Assembly: GCA_963855995.1 (NCBI GenBank)
Contig: OY979721.1
Location: 16,471,893-16,535,892 of the forward strand
Direction of reading: 5' to 3'
DNA length: 64,000 nucleotides
Source of the DNA: Muricea muricata
Taxonomy: Eukaryota; Cnidaria; Anthozoa; Malacalcyonacea; Plexauridae
The notes under the pieces were generated by a model, which was not told the origin of the DNA, did not search any database, and saw nothing but the letters and a program-made list of their open reading frames with translations. The position numbers and the translations under genes were made by a program. Position 1 is the first letter of the stretch. The number at the start of each line of letters is the position of its first letter. This document shows positions 56,950 to 64,000 of this stretch, piece by piece.

Positions 56950-59765
56950 GGCTAGTAGCGAGAAAAAGGTGTGTTGAAAATTGAATAATATATGTATGAG
57001 GTTAGCAAAAATATATGATACATGCACTGTTTTTCGTAATAAGATTATTATATTGTATTTTGATTTATAAATAAATCTGAACACAAGATAAGAAGAAATT
57101 ATTTATTAAATTCTATTATTAACAAAAACCGTATTCGTTTGACTAATTACGGTATATTTAGTATAAGATAAATGAACATTTAATTAGACCTGATTTTGAC
57201 TAGCAAGATGAACATAAGCACACGGTTAAAAAACAAAGAAATCAACAGTACCGAAATGTGCGTCGGAACAAAAACAAATTTTAAAGAAAATTCTTTCAGC
57301 ATTTTTTCGCAAAATTCACTGGAAACGTTATCCCTTTTTATTTTACTGATGCTCATGCTGCCAACAAAAACCAGGTCATATGCGCAGTATACTGGCGAGT
57401 ACACAAGCCAAAGTTTATAACGAATTTGAAAGAGAAATGTCAATTAATTGACGATTTTATGAACACTTTCATGGTTCGTGGATATGACGTCGTATATTAG
57501 CATAGAACATGAGAGACTGGCACGTATCCAGTTGCACATCTGTTTATCCTTAATCCATGGCTTTACAGCACATCCATTGTGTGTCTTTTTAAAGTTCCTT
57601 TCTTTTCCTAAAACAGCTTCCAGACGTTTTGTTGGAATTTATGTTGTGCATTTTCGTGGATGACTGAATTGTCCAAATATGACTGTGCAGGCCAGATCCT
57701 TTGGTGAATGCATACTTTACAGGACTGAAATGTTGGTCCGGCCAAACAATATTTACCATGCAGGCAATTGTGTGAATTTGTTTCTCAGCCTCAGAGACTA
57801 AAAATAATTATCAAATATTAATTACTGATAATTGGGGGGGGGGGGGGGTGCATGCTCATATATTTCCATTCTGCACAATCTCTGCACAGACTAAATCTCA
57901 TGAAGTTTTTCAAACGTTTTTTATGCCCCAGGTTTAGCTGCTAGAATGATGGCATTGTCACAGCCAAGGAGACAAAAACATATAGGTCCCAACATGAGTG
58001 AGACTTATTGTTGGCTATTCTCTACTAATACTGAAGTTCCAAAGTATATAGTGACCAAACATTGCTAAAGATTTCTGATTAAATAAACATTAAACTTCTG
58101 TGGATGGCTAGATACTGTTAACTTAACCTCAATAAGACAGTTACTGAATGTTGCAAAAAGATGGCATGGGCAGAAGAATAGTATACAGGGAGTGATAAAA
58201 AATAGTCCACTTAACTAGCTTATTTTCAAACTAGCCACAGTCGGTTGCATTATTTTCACATTTTCAAATGTTTCAAACAACAGTCTTGTACCCACAAGAA
58301 ATCAATAATGTTGATTGTTCGAAAATTTTCATGTTTATGAACCTGCAGTCCAGACTGGAAAGATTATGTGCTGAGATTTAAAATACTTAATAGAAAATAT
58401 ATAGGGACTAAAATATAGGCAATTTAATAGAAGGCATTTAATAGAAAATTTATTAGAAGACATCAAAATTGCAGCCCAATACTGTATCTTGGCTGTGCAG
58501 TACAAACAATCCACTTTGATAGGCAGTCAGATAATGTAGACTGATGACCTAGACTGGAAAGTATGGCTGTTTTTAACAAGATCTCGGGTTTCAAAAATTT
58601 CAAATGTACAGTGTGCAAACCTGTGTCAAATGCACTTCAGTGTGCATGTTAGATACCTAGCACTGGCCATATTCACCATATTCAGTATTAAGCCAAGTAT
58701 GCAAACCTGAACACAACAAAAATTCTTGAGTGGCTAGTTGCCATACTTTCCAGAACATACCGGCTGATTACAAAATAAAGTCAAAAGAGACTTACTTGTG
58801 GGTTTTATATAGGACTATAATTGTAGGTTGAATACAATCTCGAATTTTTACCTGCCTGTTTGCCATCACATGATCACTACATGCAATGAATTACTAACCT
58901 TCGTGACTAGACAGACAATACTTATTATTTAAAGTACAGTGCTTCATAAAGATTTCCAGCACTGATAAAATTGATAATCTCAAATGTGAGATCATGACAT
59001 GTGAAAATTATCGCTTTTCAAACAATCAACTAATAGCTTCTGGATGTTTTATATTAGTAGAAAACACTGTAGTTTATATAATAAACAGAAAAATACATGG
59101 TGCTAGGAAATGCCCTCGTTCGCTGCACTCACTCTTAGGATATCATGTTCAACACTCGAAATAAATCTGGTATCTCTGCGACTCCGCGCACCATTTTAAT
59201 ATTATTAATATCATCCAATATCCGCACGTATATTAAACTGGTGAAATTCATAAACAAACCACGTAGTCGTACAGTCTGTACTCAGAAAAAATATTACCAA
59301 TTCTATTTACCTCGCTACTTTCCGTCGATTCATGAATATTCAAGCCCTCATTATTAGAAAGCTCATCCATATCTAATCCATATCATCCAATATCTTCCAT
59401 ATTCATATTTTGACTCTTGTTAGAAAAGTAAGCCATGTTGAAATTACTTACCAGTACCTTTGATCGCGTTTAGCTTAGTAACCATGCCTTGGTTTCTGTT
59501 GTTGGTTTTTGAACAAATTTTGTCTGAAATAATACCTCTTTTATCTTAACCAACGCTGTGCCAATATCGTCTTTCATTTCAGTAACCTATTTCCTAATAT
59601 TAAACTGAAAACCACATGCAGCTGCTTCCATACCAACTGTGAATAGAGCCGGATTGATGACAGCTTTACCTATTAAATTTGTTGGAATTAGGCATAATTG
59701 CATCCGGAGAAACGCACAAATTTTGTGCGTTTGACACCTTTTTTCGGCCGTGCGGATTCTCATGG
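56950..59765. other. Non-coding, with one dispersed repeat
   Basis: AT-rich sequence with a long G tract at about 57,834-57,848 and copy 2 of the repeat at 58,960-59,167. A 23-bp palindrome, AAACGCACAAA-T-TTTGTGCGTTT, lies at about 59,709-59,732. No gene recognised, and no ARMC2 exon found. Confidence 0.5.
58960..59167 (+). repeat. Dispersed repeat, copy 2
   Basis: Diverged copy of 35,744-35,957, in the same orientation. Confidence 0.75.
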
Positions 59766-60900
59766 TTGGTCCACTTCTATTCTTAATTTACATAAACGAT
59801 TTACCAGGTAGTTTGGGGTTTTCGTCGGCAAGAATGTTTGCTGATGATACTACATTAACTGCCTCTGGTGAATCAGTTCTAGATGCTGAGGTGGCAATCA
59901 ATCATGACCTTGCAAATATCAAACAATGTCTCTCAGCAAATGAATTATCACTAAATCTTGTCAAAACTGAGTATTTATTAATCGAATCAAGGCATAACAT
60001 AAATAACTTATTTCATGCTCCCAAAGTGCATGTTGGTGACATGCCAATCAAAAGGATGGAAGAAACAATGGCACTTGGAGTCTATATTGATGAATATTTA
60101 TCTTGGAATAAGCACATTGAAATATTTCGAAGAAAATCTCATCCGGCATCGGGGCGGTCAGGAAACTAAAGCCTCATGTTGATCATAATATGTTAATATG
60201 TGCTTACAATGCACTAGTTTTACCGCACTTCGATTATTGTTGTGAAGTTTGGGACACTATTAATTTTACACTTTGCAATCGCTTGCAGAAATTACAAAAT
60301 AGGGCTGCTAGAATAATCGTGGGCCGTATAAACGAACATGGACAGTCTGAACTTGCTCTGGCTGAACTCAACTGGAAGACCTTAAGTGAAAGAAGGGCTC
60401 AGTTTGTTGCAAGCCAGATGTATAAAATAACCCACGATCTAGCACCCAAACGATTATCCAATATTTTTCATGAAACGCCTTCCTCTCGACATTACAATCT
60501 GAGAGGTTCTTCCCCTAAACTTTGTTTGCCCCAACCTATGACTGATTATCTAAAAAAGAGTTTTAGTTACAGAGGGGGAAAACTGTGGAACAGCCTCTCA
60601 GATGATATACTTGTTGTCGACCAATCACTTGTTGTCTTTAAAACCAGCATTCGTGCACCTGACCAATTTCTTAAAATCTTTTAATCTATTTACATATTTC
60701 ATGTGAGTTCAAAATTTCTATTTATGAGTAATTCCAAATATTCCATGTAGTAACGTACTGTCTCTACGTTGTAATTGCTTAATATTTTTAATATATGTAT
60801 GTAATATGATTTTTAAACTACGCGCCTCTTGGAAATCAGCTCTTGCTGAATGGTCAGCGTAGTAAAATAAAGTTTTACCTACCTACCTACCTTCTTATTA
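59766..60900 (+). mobile_element. LINE 3' part with complete C-terminus and 3' end
   Basis: Starts with a 270-bp repeat of the truncated LINE at 52,869-53,138 (four differences by eye) and then continues to the element's natural end. Frames at 59,766-60,169 and 60,190-60,684 carry FADDTTLTASG, ALVLPHFDYCCEVWDTI, QNRAARIIVGRINEHGQSE and the C-terminal FSYRGGKLWNSLSDDI. A frameshift near 60,170 separates them. The 3' UTR ends with a stem-loop and (TACC)n at 60,877-60,892. Confidence 0.88.
60818..60865 (+). ncRNA. Conserved LINE 3'-terminal stem-loop
   Basis: Outer stem ACTACGC/GCGTAGT, unpaired GGAAA and inner TCAGC-TCTT-GCTGA hairpin, followed by AAAATAAA and the (TACC)n tail. Same architecture as 4,851-4,894 but with different outer base pairs. 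Confidence 0.6.
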
Positions 60901-61007
60901 GTTGAACTCAAACTATAGTTGGTTGAGTTAAACACGGGTTTATATGAATTAAAATTCACTGACGGGCTAATCTTAAATGCCCAAAGTGAACGTCAGTAAG
61001 TGGTAGT

Positions 61008-61202
61008 AAATAATTTAATGAACTTTTAGCGAAAAGGACGCGAGGCGGGAAAAAAGGCGCGGGAAAAACGGCAGAAAAAAAGGCACGAAAAAAAAGCATG
61101 AAAAAAGGCATGAAAAAAAGGCGCGAAAAAAAAGGCGCGAAAAAAGGCGCGAGGCGCGAAGAAAAGGCGCGAGGCGCGAAGAAAAGGCGCGAGGCGCGAA
61201 AA
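61008..61202 (-). repeat. TTTTTTCGCGCC array, right copy (reverse orientation)
   Basis: On the plus strand it reads AAAAAAGGCGCG units with GAGGCGCGAAGAAAAGGCGC variants. Its left edge, AATTTAATGAACTTTTAGCG, is the reverse complement of the right edge of the copy at 49,455-49,720. It ends 25-30 bp before the ATG of the BTB gene. Confidence 0.9.
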
Positions 61203-61230
61203 TTAGACTATCTCGTCGAAAGCCAGCAGT

Positions 61231-62691
61231 ATGTCTAATATCGAGGTTTCTGATATACTTGAATTGTGTGCGCTCGAATACAACAAGCCAGATTTAAGCG
61301 ACCGAATTTTGGTGTTCGATATCATTCATAATGGCTGGGAAACGACGAGCGTACCGGAAAATATTTCAGCGATTGAAAATTTCGTTTCCGTCGACAGTCA
61401 AAGCGAAAATGAAAGCAACGCATCTCCGAAGTTTGAGCAGTCAGAGTCAAGTACGAATGGTATTAAAGATGAACGCAAAGCCCTTTCGCCAAATAAAAAT
61501 TTTTCTGAGAAAACGAATGAGCTTTGGTTAAACCAAATCCCCGAAACTAAACCTCTGCGGCAGCAAAAGATATACGTCCATAGCTTCTGGCTTTCTCTTC
61601 AGAGTCCATATTTTCGAGCACTCTTTCACTCTAGCGGCATGAAAGAAACAGAAGAGAAGGAAATACACATGAAAATCTCGGAGTCGGAAGAAAAAGCACA
61701 CCTGATCCTTATAGAAGCCGTGTACCGAGACGATGTGTTGGATGACAAAACCGTCGACGAACTGCTTGCCGTCTTAGAGCTAGCTAACAAGTATAACCTG
61801 AGCCTTGTTTTTAACAAATGCAAATGTGTCCTTCAAAAAATGCCCGCTACTCTCGAGATAAGCAAGAAAATAATGAAAGTGGTCAAAGTGAAACATAATA
61901 TGGCAGATGTTGAAGATTTGCTAGAACATGCTGAGCCTGCCTTTGTCGAGCAATTTTGTCCTTTAGATAACAACTGGCAATCTGATAAATTCACCAGCCT
62001 GTCAGAGCCTTGTCTCAAGTACGTACTAAATAGTGATCATTTGATTGCCCAATCGGAGAACACCGTATTTCATGCGTTGATGTACTGGATGGAACAAAAT
62101 AAAGTAGATCCTGCTAATCTAGAAGAGACGAATGACCTTGTAAATGTCGTGCGTTTCCAGTTAGTCACAGTTGACTACCTTTGTAATGTAATTCGAGAGC
62201 ATTCAATTGCATCGAAGATGCCAAATTTTAGCGATTTGTACCATAATGCGTTGATGTACCTCGCAATGCCATCGGAACAAAAGAAGCTGCTTAAAGAAAA
62301 ACCTGAGTCAAGAAAGAAGCCAGAAGGGAAAATTTATCAGCACACCTTTCGTGTCGAAAGAGACGATTTCGAGGCTGTTATGGCAAGCGGAAGCGAGTTA
62401 AATTCAGAAAAGTTTTGGGCATGTGGTTACCAGATGAGTGCAGGCATAAACCCGTCCACTGATTATCCGTACCTAGTTGTTCATAACTTACGAAGAGAGA
62501 GTTTCGTCCCCCTTAGGTTTGCTTTTTTCCAGAATCCAGATCAACGTGAGAGCTTTTCCACTTGGAAAGAGACAACTTTTTGTATGGCTTCTTGTAGGCA
62601 GAACAGTAATAACAGTTTCAAACGGTCATATTTTCAAAACGAGGGAAATACCTTGTTTGTATCAGTTGCTCCTAAACAAGTGCGTAACTGA
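61231..62691 (+). CDS. BTB/POZ-BACK domain protein
   Basis: Single uninterrupted frame of 486 codons with ATG at 61,231. BTB/BACK proteins usually act as substrate adaptors for cullin-3 ubiquitin ligases. The BTB domain starts at about residue 22 (LSDRILVFDIIHNG). It is interrupted by about 75 residues of Ser/Glu/Lys-rich sequence and resumes at KIYVHSFWLSLQSPYFRALF (113-132), ending near 202. A BACK-like region follows (about 235-345, with FHALMYWMEQNKVDPANL and FQLVTVDYLCNVI). The C-terminal part (365-486) is a probable beta-rich domain (YQHTFRVERDDFEAVMASG, RFAFFQNPDQRESFSTW), perhaps MATH-like; no kelch repeats are present. The absence of introns contrasts with the other genes here and could reflect retroposition. 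The GC-rich array sits directly upstream, in the expected promoter/5' UTR. Confidence 0.85.
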   Translation: MSNIEVSDILELCALEYNKPDLSDRILVFDIIHNGWETTSVPENISAIENFVSVDSQSENESNASPKFEQSESSTNGIKDERKALSPNKNFSEKTNELWLNQIPETKPLRQQKIYVHSFWLSLQSPYFRALFHSSGMKETEEKEIHMKISESEEKAHLILIEAVYRDDVLDDKTVDELLAVLELANKYNLSLVFNKCKCVLQKMPATLEISKKIMKVVKVKHNMADVEDLLEHAEPAFVEQFCPLDNNWQSDKFTSLSEPCLKYVLNSDHLIAQSENTVFHALMYWMEQNKVDPANLEETNDLVNVVRFQLVTVDYLCNVIREHSIASKMPNFSDLYHNALMYLAMPSEQKKLLKEKPESRKKPEGKIYQHTFRVERDDFEAVMASGSELNSEKFWACGYQMSAGINPSTDYPYLVVHNLRRESFVPLRFAFFQNPDQRESFSTWKETTFCMASCRQNSNNSFKRSYFQNEGNTLFVSVAPKQVRN

Positions 62692-62699
62692 ATATTGTG

Positions 62700-63540
62700 T
62701 AAACCGTGATGCTTGTATTTAAATTTTCTCGGGCATGAATGTTAAAAACATTGGATAGAAACTCTAGACAACGTACATATAATGGCTGGGGTTTTCAATT
62801 TGAATTTAGGCTAGTAAGGTGTTTGAAAGGATTTTATAAAAACTAAAAAAGCTAAGAAAGTCTTTAAATTGCTTTATATTCATCTAACTTTTATATATTC
62901 AACTATTTCTGGGCGAAGAAGCATATTATGTGCAACATGAAAGAGTTAAGTGTCTCACTTAAAGTATCTGCGCACATGTATATGTTTGTCCGCTGACCAC
63001 TGGTAAGTTCATATCCATTTTTAACTATACATGGTTTAGTGTCCTATAAACATTTTAGCTTAAAGAGGGGTTACAGTCCGTTCTGCGCATCGGTTCTGCT
63101 CATAACAAAGGTGGGCCACCAATTATAAACATTGTCCAAATTTCATATTTTTTGAACTCTTTTTGAATTGAAACTCTGGTTTATATTCATTTACAGGCAT
63201 AGCAAACCAGAACAGTGTCAGATATTCAGTTAGTAAATCATAGTTTACAAATGTAGAATTTCAAAATGTAAACAAAGCGTTTGCTTACATTACGGACTGT
63301 AACCTCCTTTTAAACTCGTCTAATTAACTGATAGCGATTGCAGTGGATCTGTATTCCGTATTTCTGAACTTGTATTAATAAGTTTAAGTCGCATATACCT
63401 GACAGTGTGACTCTATATTTTGTTTTATTGGATGTATTTTTTATTTTAATTAACTTTTGGATTTTTATAATAAACTTGATGATACGAGAACGATGATACA
63501 GACACGTAGAATATAGAAACTCTTTGAATATCGACACACC
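62700..63540. other. No recognisable feature
   Basis: Downstream sequence of the BTB gene, AT-rich. Small chance frames only. Confidence 0.45.
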
Positions 63541-63544
63541 TATA

Positions 63545-64000
63545 ATACCGACATCTCTCTAATACAGACACCTCTCTCTCTTTAATACAGACATCTCTCT
63601 AATACATGCCACTCTCTAATACTGACATTTGCCTAATAGCTGGGTTTCAGTGACGTGACAAGTTTAGCGCTTGGTGGTCAGTCCAAAGGAAAACACAGTT
63701 ATCGGATTTAGTTTATTATTTATTATATGTACTGACTTTGTGTTTGGTGGCAGGTATATACAATTTGGCAAAAAGCACACACAAAGCGGCAACATGTGTA
63801 AAGTTAACCACCAAGCATTCTCCTATGTAAAAGTATTGAGTGAAACCCACCTATACAGACACCTTTCTCTAATACAAACATCTCTAATACAGACATCTTT
63901 TTAATACAGACATCTCTCTCTAATACAAAAATCTCTCTCTAATGTAGAAGTCTCTCTCTAATACAGAAACGTCTCTCGAATACAGAAACCTCTCTCTAAT
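63545..64000 (+). repeat. CTCTCTAATACAGACAT minisatellite, second locus
   Basis: Copies of the 18-19-bp unit also found at 47,860-48,090 occupy 63,545-63,640 and 63,855-64,000 (to the window edge). They are separated by about 210 bp of unrelated sequence. Confidence 0.8.

Noticed and set aside
53185-56984. Many 60-115-codon frames with similar sequences (TRIIVSLVLENVIIRIE type)
   Set aside because: They recur every 127 bp because of the tandem repeat and have no domain, start context or splice structure. I treat them as repeat by-products.
57196-57443. Frames of 74-87 codons on both strands
   Set aside because: Low-complexity AT-rich sequence with overlapping frames on both strands and no family resemblance.
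1-64000. tRNA, rRNA or other classical RNA genes
   Set aside because: I looked for B-box-like GGTTCGAATCC motifs and conserved rRNA stretches and found none convincing. A covariance-model search would be needed to exclude them.

Overview
This is an AT-rich eukaryotic window with intron-containing genes, canonical GT/AG splicing and many transposable-element remnants. Gene content suits an early-branching metazoan. It includes a secreted peroxiredoxin 4, an IgGFc-binding-domain membrane protein, a rhodopsin-class receptor, a tandem von Willebrand A (vWA) secreted protein, the ciliary gene ARMC2, a BTB/BACK protein and a CxxC-type protein family that I associate with cnidarians. A cnidarian, probably an anthozoan, is my best guess. 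This rests on gene content only and no similarity search was run.

Layout. 1-1,030: a 31-bp minisatellite and bare sequence. 1,030-1,810: weak gene traces on the minus strand. 1,870-8,460: a mosaic of duplicated and inverted non-coding repeats holding two LINE remnants (3.49-3.78 kb and 4.85-7.15 kb, both minus). 8,480-14,870: a ~364-bp tandem repeat split by a decayed Ty3/gypsy element (9,646-14,141). 14,940-15,870: a possible two-exon gene of unknown function (minus). 16,879-21,236: complete PRDX4-like gene, 7 exons (plus). 21,895-25,185: complete 4-exon IgGFc-binding-domain receptor gene (minus), convergent with PRDX4. 25.2-30.7 kb: mostly empty. 30,724-32,486: 3 coding exons of a class A GPCR (minus). 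32.5-36.9 kb: mostly empty. 36,932-42,786: 9-exon gene for a secreted protein with four vWA domains (plus). 44,182-49,132: first 10 exons of ARMC2 (plus); its 3' half was not found. 49.4-61.2 kb: a repeat-rich block. It holds inverted TTTCGCGC arrays at both ends, a ~0.95-kb palindromic duplication of a gene 5' end, a LINE cut in two with a 270-bp duplicated segment, and a 3.8-kb foldback element made of 127-bp tandem repeats in opposite orientations. 61,231-62,691: single-exon BTB/BACK gene whose ATG follows one array by about 25 bp. 62.7-64.0 kb: bare sequence and a short minisatellite also found in ARMC2.

The genes do not form a pathway. PRDX4, the IgGFc-domain receptor and the vWA protein are all routed through the secretory system. 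ARMC2 belongs to cilia. The most distinctive theme is foldback DNA at every scale: perfect hairpins of 36-51 bp, short TIR elements with clear target duplications, a palindromic gene fragment and a 3.8-kb compound foldback. I reconstructed exon boundaries by hand; each complete gene model sums to an intact reading frame, but none has transcript support here.
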